Assembly (NCBI GenBank): GCA_001897855.1
Contig: MKUO01000005.1
Span: forward strand, 1 to 64,000
Direction of reading: 5' to 3'
Source: Bacteroidetes bacterium 43-93
GTDB lineage: Bacteria; Bacteroidota; Bacteroidia; Chitinophagales; Chitinophagaceae
Length of the DNA stretch: 64,000 nt
The position numbers and the translations under genes were made by a program. Below are positions 1 through 8,675 of the stretch, piece by piece. Below the pieces are notes generated by a model. It searched no databases. It was not told where the DNA came from and worked only from the letters and a program-made list of their open reading frames with translations. Within the stretch, counting starts at the first letter, position 1; the number at the start of each line of letters is the position of its first letter.

Positions 1-23
1 TAATAGACAAGGAATTGAAGCCC

Positions 24-64
24 AAAAAAAATGGGACAAGTCGTTTGAATTTTGACTTGTCCCA
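24..64 (-). terminator. Rho-independent terminator after tRNA-Lys
   Basis: Perfect 11-bp inverted repeat (32-42 with 54-64), followed in the leftward direction by a run of T (A-tract 24-31 on the plus strand). It lies six bases beyond the 3' end of the leftward tRNA-Lys, so it most likely ends that transcript. Confidence 0.8.
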
Positions 65-69
65 TATGG

Positions 70-142
70 TGATCCCGTTGGGACTCGAACCCAAGACCCA
101 TACATTAAAAGTGTATTGCTCTACCAACTGAGCTACGGAATC
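70..142 (-). tRNA. tRNA-Lys (anticodon TTT)
   Basis: Read on the minus strand this forms a complete 73-nt cloverleaf. The acceptor stem GATTCCG pairs with CGGGATC (one G-T pair) and leaves discriminator A. The D-arm has AGCTCAGTTGGTAGAGC, the anticodon stem ATACA/TGTAT encloses loop CTTTTAA (anticodon TTT), and the T-arm carries GGTTCGAGTCC. No CCA is encoded. It is a single tRNA with its own terminator. Confidence 0.95.
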
Positions 143-443
143 ATTATTGTAAAAGAACTATCTTCTATTCCTTTAGCAGTTTCGTTTTCACCGCTTTGGG
201 AGCGCAAAGATACATCTCTGTTGCTTTTTGCAAAGAGATTTTTAATGTTTTTTTTCGAATCTTACTAAGATCCTTTACTGGTAAGCTTATTAAAGGATAG
301 AAAACATCTTTATGTAAATAAAAGGCCTGATATTTTCAATAGTTCATTGTCATCTTACTATCATAATATGAATTTTAATTTTTAACTGAAGTTTAATACG
401 GTAAATTGCTTCTTTCCAAAAGAAATCGCTTCACGACAATCAA
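143..443. other. AT-rich intergenic region upstream of the M36-like peptidase gene
   Basis: No gene is visible in these 301 bases. There is a perfect 8-bp inverted repeat (270-277 with 291-298, ATCCTTTA/TAAAGGAT) with a 13-nt loop and no clear T-tract. The region must hold the promoters of the leftward tRNA and the rightward peptidase gene. I cannot assign boxes with confidence. Confidence 0.4.
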
Positions 444-3419
444 ATGAGAAAATTTTTATTTACAATGGGCGCTGCTGTATGTACAACTGTTGCGGTTGCC
501 CAGGAAACTGCAGCGTATAACTTCTCAGTTTTCGACAATTATTCGATACTGGATATTGCAAACAAACAGACAGCGGCGGCCACAGTACAAAAGGCCGGCG
601 TTTCTTTCCCCGGGTTTATGGTTGCTACTAATAAGCTGACCGGTTATGCACAGGATATTTTTGGTAAAACCATAAATGTACCGGGTAGTACGGTTACGGA
701 AAAAGCAGATTACCTGTTGAGCCATCAGCTAAAAGATCTGGGGATTACGGGTGGTGATTGGAAGAATGTAAGTGAAACAAATGCTCCGCATGCTTCCTTT
801 GCTTATTATCAGCAATATGTAAATGGCCACCAGGTAGCTTTTGCAAGGCTGAACTTTCGGTTTACCCCATCGGGACAATTGCAGCGTATTATGATGGATA
901 ACTACGGGCAACCGGATGCCAGCGTTTCTCCAAAGCTCGATAAGAATGCCATCTTGTTGACCACGGCGCTTACCGCCAACCTTGGAGCTATGGACGTTAT
1001 TACCAAAACTGTTGATGATAACTGGGTATGGTTCCCTGTACCCGGTAATACTGGCTACCAGCTCAAGGCAGCCTGGCATTTTAACGTCTGGGGTAATGAT
1101 CGTAACAGCAATATGCCGGTACAGTTAGATGGTTATATTGATGCTGAAAATGGTCAACTGCTTTACTGCAAAAACGACGTAAAAGAAGATGTTGGCTTCC
1201 AGGTAAAAGGTACAGTGTATAAGGACAATTTTGTTTCCCCGGCAACGAACGAGCCATTGCCCAATCTTTTGGTAACAATAGGCGCAAATACATATTACAC
1301 CAACGATACCGGCGGAATTGTGGCAACTGCGGTAACGTCACCGGTTCAAAGTACATTGTCTTTGCAAGGAAAATGGTCAACCGTATTGCTGCCAACTACA
1401 CCCAGCACTCCCGTAAATACTTATAATATTGCTCATAATATTGATAGTTTTCTTTTTGATGGAACCGTTGTATCTACTGTAGGACAGGTGAATGCGTATT
1501 ATCATGTAAACAGGGTGCATGATTACGCAAAGAAGATGTTACCTAGCATATCTGGTATAGATATATCGTTGCCAACTCTGGTACAGGTTGCAAATTCAAC
1601 TGGATGTAACGCATATTATAATCCCATCAAAACTAATATCAATTTTTATGCTGAGAATGCTTCGTGCAACGACTTCTCACTGATAGGCGATATCGTATAT
1701 CATGAATATGGGCATTTTGTGACTGACAAATGGTATACACAACATACCGGAGGGGGCATGTTAAATAGTGGCCTTAACGAAGGTAATTCCGATGTTTGGG
1801 CGATGAGTATCACTCATGATCCGGTATTAGGTCAAAAGGCATACAAAGCAGGGGGAAATATCCGCACTTATAATGGTACCCCCAAAGTTTTTCCTCTAGA
1901 TATTACTTCGGAAGAGCATGCAAATGGGGAAGTGATAGCGGGTGCCTGGTGGGATGTTGGAGTGAACATTGGCAGTGCGGATACCATGTCGCAGATATTC
2001 GCCAAAACCTATTACGATGTTCCCGATGGCCCTATGGGTACGGAGCAGGATGTGTATCATGAGGTACTTGTATCGGCTTTAATCAATGACGATAATGATG
2101 CAGATCTTAGTAATGGCACACCGCACTATTTACAAATAATACAAGCATTTGCGCGGCATGGGATCTATCTTTTTGGTACGGCAAATCTCGATCATAAAGA
2201 ACTAGATCATCAGTCTTCAGGTCAGGCAATTGCTGTGACGGCAAATCTATCAACAACTACGGCGCAAAAAGATGGGCCGTTAATGCAAGGATTGAAATTA
2301 GTATATAGAAACAGGGCTACTGCGGTATGGGATACATTGACCATGAATAATAGCGGCGCTGGTGCGTCTGGAGGCATCAATTTTGATATTCAAATACCTG
2401 CTCAGCCGGTCGGCGCCATTGTCGACTATTATTTTGTTTCTTACGACTATGCCGGTAATGCAGCTACCAGTTTTCCACGAGGCTTTAATACATATTTTAG
2501 CTCTAATCAAGTTACGCTACCATATCAGTTTGGCGTAGGCATTAGTCCTTCCCAGCTACGTTACGATTTTGAAACAATAGATACTAACTGGCATATCGGC
2601 AATGTTTCTGGTGATAATGCAACTTCCGGCAAATGGATACAGGCGGTACCAATACCTGCATACTGGAAACCTGCAAATCTTTCCTTTATGTCGCAGACAG
2701 ATAAGGATCACACATCAGGGACAGGTAAATGCCTGGTAACGGGTAATGCAACAAGATCAGGTGATGATTATAATTCTGCAGATGTTGATAACGGTAAAAC
2801 AAGTGTAATATCGCCTTTGCTTGACTTAACAGGAATTACCTACCCTGTAATAGAATATTATAGGTGGTATTCTAACGACCTTGGTGGACGCTATTCCAAT
2901 CCACGCACAGATATGTTCCAGGTGCAGGTGCGGGATCAAAACTCTAACGTTTGGAAACCGGTAGACGCCACTTTCCAGTCAGATCAAAGCTGGAGACGCA
3001 GAATTTTTGCACTTTTTGATTATTTGCCTGTTAGCAAATATGTTTATATACGATTTATTGCGGCCGATGATGTATTCAGTAATCTCGTTTCTAACGGGCA
3101 AGGTAACGTAGAGGCGGCAGTAGATGACATTATGGTGTATGATATATTCCCAACCTCTGTTGGTACCAAGCCCACTCCTGCAAAACTGCAGATTTACCCT
3201 AACCCGGCAAACGCGACGCTTACGGTGTCTATGAGTAAGGCTTCAAATGGTATTATTTCCATTGCGGATTTTACAGGCCGTACATTAATTACCCAGGAGA
3301 CAAATGAAGGTACTACTGTTTATACCTTCAATACAGCAGCTCTTGCTGCCGGGCAGTATATGCTCATGATTAAGGCTAATGGCACAATTCAGGCGCATAA
3401 GATTGCTATTGTGCATTAA
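444..3419 (+). CDS. Secreted M36 (fungalysin)-like zinc metallopeptidase with T9SS sorting domain
   Basis: 991-residue secreted peptidase. A signal peptide ends at about residue 19 (AVAQ), giving an N-terminal Gln. Residues about 60-230 resemble an FTP-type propeptide. The zinc motif HEYGH is at residues 420-424 and the likely third ligand is Glu446 in NEGNSD, the arrangement of the M36/gluzincin group. The later part looks like beta-sandwich modules, and the last about 80 residues form a type A T9SS tail (YPNPA near residue 915, ending in a GQYMLMI strand). The enzyme is expected to be exported through T9SS and to degrade protein outside the cell. A close M4-type relative is the alternative; the spacing favours M36. 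The gene is monocistronic with a terminator just downstream. Confidence 0.85.
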   Translation: MRKFLFTMGAAVCTTVAVAQETAAYNFSVFDNYSILDIANKQTAAATVQKAGVSFPGFMVATNKLTGYAQDIFGKTINVPGSTVTEKADYLLSHQLKDLGITGGDWKNVSETNAPHASFAYYQQYVNGHQVAFARLNFRFTPSGQLQRIMMDNYGQPDASVSPKLDKNAILLTTALTANLGAMDVITKTVDDNWVWFPVPGNTGYQLKAAWHFNVWGNDRNSNMPVQLDGYIDAENGQLLYCKNDVKEDVGFQVKGTVYKDNFVSPATNEPLPNLLVTIGANTYYTNDTGGIVATAVTSPVQSTLSLQGKWSTVLLPTTPSTPVNTYNIAHNIDSFLFDGTVVSTVGQVNAYYHVNRVHDYAKKMLPSISGIDISLPTLVQVANSTGCNAYYNPIKTNINFYAENASCNDFSLIGDIVYHEYGHFVTDKWYTQHTGGGMLNSGLNEGNSDVWAMSITHDPVLGQKAYKAGGNIRTYNGTPKVFPLDITSEEHANGEVIAGAWWDVGVNIGSADTMSQIFAKTYYDVPDGPMGTEQDVYHEVLVSALINDDNDADLSNGTPHYLQIIQAFARHGIYLFGTANLDHKELDHQSSGQAIAVTANLSTTTAQKDGPLMQGLKLVYRNRATAVWDTLTMNNSGAGASGGINFDIQIPAQPVGAIVDYYFVSYDYAGNAATSFPRGFNTYFSSNQVTLPYQFGVGISPSQLRYDFETIDTNWHIGNVSGDNATSGKWIQAVPIPAYWKPANLSFMSQTDKDHTSGTGKCLVTGNATRSGDDYNSADVDNGKTSVISPLLDLTGITYPVIEYYRWYSNDLGGRYSNPRTDMFQVQVRDQNSNVWKPVDATFQSDQSWRRRIFALFDYLPVSKYVYIRFIAADDVFSNLVSNGQGNVEAAVDDIMVYDIFPTSVGTKPTPAKLQIYPNPANATLTVSMSKASNGIISIADFTGRTLITQETNEGTTVYTFNTAALAAGQYMLMIKANGTIQAHKIAIVH

Positions 3420-3443
3420 TATATTTTCTAAAAACAAAACCTC

Positions 3444-3470
3444 AAAGAGCCACTGACAGTGGCTCTTTTT
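3444..3470 (+). terminator. Rho-independent terminator of the M36-like gene
   Basis: Nine-bp perfect stem (AGAGCCACT, 3446-3454, with 3458-3466) and a 3-nt loop, followed by a T run, 25 bp after the peptidase stop codon. The convergent gene ends at 3475, so the hairpin may serve both directions. Confidence 0.8.
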
Positions 3471-3474
3471 GTTA

Positions 3475-4104
3475 TCAGTTAATGATTTCAATTTTGGAAG
3501 ATAGGGAAATGCCGCCCGGGTTAATTCCGGGTTCTCCTTGTGGTATTGGCCTCCCGATTTTTTTATAATAGTCTATCCACGCGGGATAAAAATTCTTGCT
3601 GTGTGGTTTGCAGAATGTCATCGGGCGTAAAGGAAAGAAGGGGTTATTATCATTGGCCTTCTTAAATGCATCATACACAAGTTCAGAGCAGTAATATTTA
3701 TTATTGTTGTAAATAAAAACATCATCGTAAGGAATGCCAATACATGATATAGCATACGCTGCCGCAGAATGAGCGAGAGTTTCATATGGTTTTTTTAGCC
3801 TGCCAACATAGATCTTATGAGGTGATCGCGCTATGAATTTATTGATTGTAGTAAGGTGTACGTCCTTACCAATAGCTTCTACTACCATAATGCTGTCATG
3901 TTTTAATACAACCAGCCCGATATGGGAGAAGGAACTATCGTCATAGCCTTTGGTAACTTCTTCTATTGCATCACATAGAGGCCCACAATCGAGGTTTTGA
4001 AAAAGCAGGTCGCCTTCCTGTAATGGGGGAAGTTGTGCGTGAGTGGATATTGATGCAAAAGTGATAGCAACAAAAGTTGCCATTGTTAATGATCGTATAG
4101 GCAT
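3475..4104 (-). CDS. Secreted YiiX/YebB-like permuted NlpC/P60 cysteine hydrolase
   Basis: 209 residues with a signal peptide ending near residue 23 (THAQ). The mature protein starts with a GDLLFQ strand typical of permuted NlpC/P60 (YiiX-like) enzymes. His61 in SHIGLVV and Cys139 in YYCSELVYDAF are the expected catalytic pair; the family places His before Cys in sequence. Such enzymes cleave amide or ester bonds in peptidoglycan peptides or lipids; the substrate here cannot be told. It acts in the periplasm or outside the cell. It is convergent with the M36-like gene and stands alone. Confidence 0.75.
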   Translation of the reverse strand: MPIRSLTMATFVAITFASISTHAQLPPLQEGDLLFQNLDCGPLCDAIEEVTKGYDDSSFSHIGLVVLKHDSIMVVEAIGKDVHLTTINKFIARSPHKIYVGRLKKPYETLAHSAAAYAISCIGIPYDDVFIYNNNKYYCSELVYDAFKKANDNNPFFPLRPMTFCKPHSKNFYPAWIDYYKKIGRPIPQGEPGINPGGISLSSKIEIIN

Positions 4105-4267
4105 TGGCGCAAATTAAATAGTTTGAACTATTTTAAGATGCTGAACAGTATAATATCAATTATTTTTACGATAATCTTGTAGTAATAACTCGTTCAGTAT
4201 TATTTACTTATGGTTAAACACATGTCTTTTAAATATTTCGTACTTTAGTAAGCCTAAAAATATTGGA

Positions 4268-5038
4268 ATGAGCACGTCAAGGTTGATTTTATTTTTTGCG
4301 TTAATAGCCTTTGTAAGTTGTAAAAAAAAGAAAGCTGATGATACTATTTCTTTTAACAACAGGTTAGATAAGCAGGTAACCGTCACTGTTTATCCAACAA
4401 TGACGGATTATGCCAATAATACCAATCCGGTAATGCGTAAAGTTGTAAAGGGCGGAGAAATAATGAACTTACCTGCAAATAGCCTTGTAAGTGGACGGAC
4501 TTATTATATGGATTGGTACACGGACGATTTTTATACCAATAACTGGTTTAATGATGCATTCCCGCAACCATATACACAGGTTGCATTTACTCCCTCAAAC
4601 AGCAACAGCTCGTTTTATTTTGATCCGGGGTTTACAGGTTACGCAAGGAAAACCTACCTGGCAACAAATGACTTGTATAGCAACTGGCATGCAGTAAATG
4701 CTTACATGGAAGATACAAGTGAAGGATACCATTCTTTTTGGTCTACAATGTCGGAGAACGAACGGTACAAAACGATAACAGTGACTAAGGGGTTCAATGT
4801 TTTTTATACTTATAAAAATGCATTGGGTACAATGGTTACAGATACGCTGAATTTTAAAGTTCACCGTACGGAAGAAGCATATATAGAGTTTATGAACAGT
4901 AAAGGGCAGACGCTGGGTTCTATGGCTACGGGCAGGTTGCCTACAGGAGTTGCGCCGGATTATAAAAGCTCGTCAAAAGATTCTGTAATGGCCTATCTGC
5001 CAAATTCAGATTATTATTTCCTAATGGTAAAAGACTAA
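4268..5038 (+). CDS. Lipoprotein of unknown function
   Basis: 256 residues. A lipobox ends at Cys18 (AFVSC), followed by a KKKK stretch. The rest is rich in Tyr, Asn and Thr, with beta-strand character and no motif I recognise. It is the first of three tandem small lipoprotein genes with gaps of 15 and 9 bases, so they probably form one operon whose products sit in the envelope. Confidence 0.7.
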   Translation: MSTSRLILFFALIAFVSCKKKKADDTISFNNRLDKQVTVTVYPTMTDYANNTNPVMRKVVKGGEIMNLPANSLVSGRTYYMDWYTDDFYTNNWFNDAFPQPYTQVAFTPSNSNSSFYFDPGFTGYARKTYLATNDLYSNWHAVNAYMEDTSEGYHSFWSTMSENERYKTITVTKGFNVFYTYKNALGTMVTDTLNFKVHRTEEAYIEFMNSKGQTLGSMATGRLPTGVAPDYKSSSKDSVMAYLPNSDYYFLMVKD

Positions 5039-5053
5039 ACGTTTTAAGATAGT

Positions 5054-5479
5054 ATGTCTAGAAAAGTAGCATTACTCATGTTGCTTGGTGTTGTCTTTTT
5101 CTCCTGCAAGGCTGCCAGGAAGGCAGAGGTGAAGAATGATACCGTTAGCAAAGAAGTGCAGGTCCCGTTCAAAATGGACACAATCACTGCAAAACTTGAA
5201 TTGGCGCCTCCCGAAGGATTTAATACAACCGTTATTGAAATAATGCAGGTGTATGTAGTATCGAAAGAGGAGCCTGCAGTAGGGCTTACGATTACCGATT
5301 TGAAAGGGGAAAATGTTTTGCACAGGTTGCCTCAATATTCCAATTCTGAAAGCTATAGCTTTGGTGGGGGCGTCTATTATGAAGTTCATAAAGGGGAAAA
5401 AGCGCTTTTGACGATCAATACATTTGATCAAAAGCCAATTCCATCGCGTGTTATTATTTCGGGTTTTTATAAAAAATAG
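5054..5479 (+). CDS. Small lipoprotein of unknown function
   Basis: 141 residues, lipobox at about Cys18 (FFSC). The mature part is predicted mostly beta strand and has no recognised domain. It is second in the lipoprotein trio, 15 bases after the preceding stop. Confidence 0.65.
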   Translation: MSRKVALLMLLGVVFFSCKAARKAEVKNDTVSKEVQVPFKMDTITAKLELAPPEGFNTTVIEIMQVYVVSKEEPAVGLTITDLKGENVLHRLPQYSNSESYSFGGGVYYEVHKGEKALLTINTFDQKPIPSRVIISGFYKK

Positions 5480-5488
5480 TTTTTTCTG

Positions 5489-5698
5489 ATGAGGTTATTG
5501 TTAATTCTTCCACTGGTTTGTCTATTTGCTGCTTGTAGCACAAGTAAACAATCCGTTGGCAATAATACCGGCCAGGCCTCCGGAGGCACCACTACGGTAA
5601 TAAATAACGCGAGAACATCAGGGGGCAGGCCGACTGCTGGCACAGCCAAGAGTAGCGAGTCGCAAATGGTGCGCAAAGAGATATTAGAAACAAAATAG
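5489..5698 (+). CDS. Very small lipoprotein, low-complexity
   Basis: 69 residues with a good signal and lipobox (FAAC, Cys16). The mature part is about 50 residues rich in Gly, Ser, Thr and Asn and is probably unstructured. It is third in the trio, nine bases after the previous gene; position and lipobox are the main reasons to accept it. Confidence 0.6.
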   Translation: MRLLLILPLVCLFAACSTSKQSVGNNTGQASGGTTTVINNARTSGGRPTAGTAKSSESQMVRKEILETK

Positions 5699-5835
5699 CC
5701 CAAAATTTAACACACTATACGGATAAGTATATCAGGAGTTTATGTTCAGAAACACGGTTTATATAGCATCAATTTTACATAAATGTTGTAATAAACAAAT
5801 ATTTTATTAACTTTATAAGCTCAACAAAAGAGAAT

Positions 5836-6276
5836 ATGCCACCCAAAGCAAATCATATAAAAGATGTGAAGCCTATTCAGCTAAAACAGGCCGCGGCGGT
5901 TCTTATGAAACGCCGTAAAATTGCTACGAAAGGGGAGATGGCAGAAAAGATAAAAGTGACACCTTATTATTACTCAAAGGTGATCAATGGAGAAACCCCT
6001 CTTACACAAGCTTTCCTGGATAAATTTCTTAAATATGCCCGCGCAGCAAGTGTTAATGAAATATTGGCGTCGAAGAAGCCACCTAAGAATATGTACGAGG
6101 TGATAGCCGAGGGACTTCAGAATTATATGGAAACCCGTAAGGTTACACAGGCCGAACTAGCGCAGCATTTAAAAACAGATCAACAAATTCTAAGCCGTAT
6201 TCTTCATTGTAAAAAGAAATTATTTAGTCCGGATATGCTCCTGGAGATATTAAGGCTTATAAAATACAAGATTTAA
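5836..6276 (+). CDS. Twin helix-turn-helix DNA-binding protein
   Basis: 146 residues, cytoplasmic, basic. Two lambda-repressor-like HTH segments appear in one chain. The first is at about residues 17-65, where the recognition helix would follow TKGEMAEKIKVTPYYYSKV. The second is at about 88-140, with VTQAELAQHLKTDQQILSRIL as its core. No sensor or oligomerisation domain is visible. Probably a transcription regulator that binds as a pseudo-dimer. Targets are unknown; the lipoproteins upstream are candidates. Confidence 0.65.
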   Translation: MPPKANHIKDVKPIQLKQAAAVLMKRRKIATKGEMAEKIKVTPYYYSKVINGETPLTQAFLDKFLKYARAASVNEILASKKPPKNMYEVIAEGLQNYMETRKVTQAELAQHLKTDQQILSRILHCKKKLFSPDMLLEILRLIKYKI

Positions 6277-6289
6277 TTTGTTATATATT

Positions 6290-6317
6290 TTACCCCTTGG
6301 CTAAGGGGTAATTTTTT
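6290..6317 (+). terminator. Rho-independent terminator of the twin-HTH gene
   Basis: Nine-bp perfect stem (TTACCCCTT, 6290-6298, with 6303-6311), tetraloop GGCT, then TTTTTTG. It lies 14 bases after the stop codon. Confidence 0.85.
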
Positions 6318-6346
6318 GCCCTTATATTAGCTGCTGAAATTTTCCG

Positions 6347-7189
6347 GTGATGACTCGTTTCTCGTATGCATTAATTGCTGCTGCAGGCATTCTTATTCTG
6401 ACAAGCTCATGTAAAAACAAGGTGGAGGAATCTGGTACAACTGTAGCTGATTCTACTTCTTACGTTAATAATGTACCTAAAACAGTATCCTATACTATTG
6501 TAAAAGAATATCCGCATGATCCCCATGCATTTACCGAAGGCCTGGAGTTTCGCGATGGAGCCTTATATGAAAGTATCGGGCAATATGGCCATTCAGATTT
6601 ACGAAAGACGTCCCTGGAGACCGGCAATGTAGAGCAGCAGCAAAAATTGCAGGCTAAATATTTTGGCGAAGGGATTACTATATTAAATGGGAAGATATAC
6701 CAGCTAACATATAAAGAACACACCGGCTTTGTGTATGACCAGAAAACACTGAAATTGTTACAGACATTCACCTTCCCAAACCAGGAAGGCTGGGGAATGA
6801 CAAATGACGGTAAATCGCTTATTTATAGTGATGGCTCAGATGTTTTGACCTATATGGATCCGGTATCCCTTAAACCTGTTAAGCAAATCAGTGTTAAGGA
6901 TCAGTATGGGCCGCTTACTAACATCAATGAGCTGGAATATGTGAACGGATACATTTATGCCAATGTGTGGCAGGTAGATATGATTGTTAAGATTGACCCA
7001 AACACAGGAAATGTTGTGGCCAGGGTTGACTGTTCTTCTTTAAGGCGTGATGCAGGGATACCAGCGCCATCTGCTGATGAAAACGCCCCAGAAGTGATGA
7101 ATGGCATCGCCTATGACGCTGAAGCCAACCGATTTTTTATCACGGGAAAAAACTGGCCTAAATTGTTTGAGGTAAAGCTGGATAATTAG
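6347..7189 (+). CDS. Glutaminyl-peptide cyclotransferase, lipoprotein
   Basis: 280 residues, lipobox near residue 22 (TSSC). The mature chain fits the plant/bacterial-type glutamine cyclotransferase family (five-bladed propeller). It has PHDPHAFTEGLEF near the start, then SDLRKTSLETG, YVNGYIYANVWQ and an FFITGKNWPKLFEV end motif. The enzyme cyclises N-terminal Gln of proteins to pyroglutamate with release of ammonia. As a membrane-anchored periplasmic enzyme it would act on exported proteins after signal-peptide removal. About twenty predicted mature proteins in this window begin with Gln, which suits that role. Confidence 0.88.
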   Translation: MMTRFSYALIAAAGILILTSSCKNKVEESGTTVADSTSYVNNVPKTVSYTIVKEYPHDPHAFTEGLEFRDGALYESIGQYGHSDLRKTSLETGNVEQQQKLQAKYFGEGITILNGKIYQLTYKEHTGFVYDQKTLKLLQTFTFPNQEGWGMTNDGKSLIYSDGSDVLTYMDPVSLKPVKQISVKDQYGPLTNINELEYVNGYIYANVWQVDMIVKIDPNTGNVVARVDCSSLRRDAGIPAPSADENAPEVMNGIAYDAEANRFFITGKNWPKLFEVKLDN

Positions 7190-7322
7190 CATATTTCTCC
7201 TTAAGCCCAAGCAACCCAATACACTCGTGTTAATGCGTGGTAGCACTTGCAAAGAATACCCAATAATGGGTATAGATAAGCCCGTGGGTTAGTAGCATAT
7301 TTGTAACCTTGATCGTTACCTT

Positions 7323-7562
7323 ATGGATAAAACCCTCACAGTGTATCCTATAGCTACAGGCGATATGCTCAATGTATTTGCATCCGAACTTATTTGCAGT
7401 TTAAAGATCATGGATATGAACGGGAAGGTATGGCTGGGTTTAGACAATGTAAAGAGCAAAAAAAATACAATAGATATTAAGCAACTGCCGGGTGCTACAT
7501 ATATAGTAGAGGTACTATTTGCCGATCATCGGCTGGGACGGTCTGTGTTTGTGAAAATTTAA
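7323..7562 (+). CDS. Stand-alone T9SS type A sorting-domain-like protein
   Basis: 79 residues and nothing but a T9SS-tail-like fold: TLTVYPIATGDMLNV corresponds to the usual VYPNPA...LNV, followed by an IMDMNGKVW strand, IDIKQLPGATYIVEV and a final VFVKI. No signal peptide and no cargo domain are present. The PNP motif is replaced by PIA. It is either the remnant of a T9SS cargo gene or a small free-standing relative. A TATTTG box lies at 7298-7303, about 20 bases upstream, which argues that it may be expressed. Confidence 0.5.
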   Translation: MDKTLTVYPIATGDMLNVFASELICSLKIMDMNGKVWLGLDNVKSKKNTIDIKQLPGATYIVEVLFADHRLGRSVFVKI

Positions 7563-7784
7563 ATAAATGGCATACCTAGGCATGCCATTTATCAAACGTA
7601 TGAAACACTAACACAAACTTCAAACGCCATTTATATTTCAAAAACCTAAACGAAAAAGTCATAACCTTAGGCCTATGTATTGCGGGTTTCATTTCCGGTA
7701 ATTTTAAGTTATCATTCTCTGCTAATATAGACGAGCTATTGGCTTTATTTCGTTGGACAGAATGTTTTAAAATGAAGTTAAAAT

Positions 7785-7816
7785 GACAAAGCCTGCAACA
7801 TTCTGCAGGCTTTGTC
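7785..7816 (-). terminator. Terminator of the MbnP cluster
   Basis: Thirteen-bp perfect stem (7785-7797 with 7804-7816), 6-nt loop, short T-rich tract on the leftward side. It begins 20 bases beyond the stop of the MbnP-family gene. The rest of 7563-7835 shows no gene. Confidence 0.75.
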
Positions 7817-7835
7817 GTTATCAGTATTACGATAG

Positions 7836-8642
7836 CTAAGGTATAGATACCAACACATTTGTAAGCGTAAACATGTTAGCATAATTATCCGCAATACGGT
7901 GCGATATAGCATCGGCGCTCATCACCTGGTAATTAGCCGCAATGCTGATGTTATTAGGGCTAAACCATTTCAAGGCGTCTGCTTTGATAGCAAGTGTACC
8001 TTCTGAGCCAGCAGCTAATTTCATTGGTTCTGAGAAAGTGAGTGTTACTTTTCTTACCCCGGTAAACTGGCCTTTATAGCCACCGATATGATAGGTGAAA
8101 GATTTGCCGGTACCCATTGATTGCGGAGATGTACCTTCCAGCTTGGCCATAATGTAGCCGGTATTCCATGTCCAGAACATTCCGTTAATAGGATCCAAAG
8201 CCCCGGTTTGCGCGCCACTTTCGTTTCTTGCGCTGTCCACTCCTATTAAGAAGCTAACTGCTGTATAGGTACCTGTAGGAACATTGGCTATGTGAAAATG
8301 CTTCGAACTGGCCAGGTTATGTTGCACCAGGTGATAGCTTTCGGGTTCTATATATTCTGTTCCATCGCTTTTTACAACGTGAATGTTACTGATATAGTAA
8401 TTGAATTTGGTGACTATAAACGAATCATTGGCAGGCGTTACGTAGGTATCTGTATTGATAGCTAATTGATTGCTGCCAACATAGTTGGTAAATTCAAAGC
8501 CTACCTCTCCGATGCCGGTAGTGTTATTATTTGTATTATTGTTACCCGGCCCTGGTGCCGGGTCATCTTTTTTCTTACAAGATGTTGTTAGTAGCGCGAT
8601 GGCTGTAAACGCCATTAATATTCCTGATATTTTAGATCTCAT
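7836..8642 (-). CDS. MbnP-family lipoprotein
   Basis: 268 residues, lipobox near residue 22 (TTSC), followed by an Asn/Gly linker. The mature part matches the MbnP family: VGFEFTNYVGSNQL, a KFNYYISNI strand, SYHLV, VPTGTYTAVSFLIGVD, and MFWTWNTGYIMAKLEG. In methanotroph MbnP a modified Trp helps bind copper; the two Trp of FWTW sit in the most conserved block here, but copper binding in this protein is inference. The partner di-haem enzyme MbnH is absent. Last gene of a leftward cluster of four. Confidence 0.8.
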   Translation of the reverse strand: MRSKISGILMAFTAIALLTTSCKKKDDPAPGPGNNNTNNNTTGIGEVGFEFTNYVGSNQLAINTDTYVTPANDSFIVTKFNYYISNIHVVKSDGTEYIEPESYHLVQHNLASSKHFHIANVPTGTYTAVSFLIGVDSARNESGAQTGALDPINGMFWTWNTGYIMAKLEGTSPQSMGTGKSFTYHIGGYKGQFTGVRKVTLTFSEPMKLAAGSEGTLAIKADALKWFSPNNISIAANYQVMSADAISHRIADNYANMFTLTNVLVSIP

Positions 8643-8675
8643 GATTTTTGATTAGTTGAATTAAAGAATTGGTTA

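Noticed and set aside
1081-1395. 104-codon leftward ORF within the M36-like gene
   Set aside because: It is antisense to a clear peptidase gene and has no coding features of its own.
7255-7272. TACCCAATAATGGGTA hairpin before the 79-residue gene
   Set aside because: Short stem without T-tract; not enough for a terminator or operator call.
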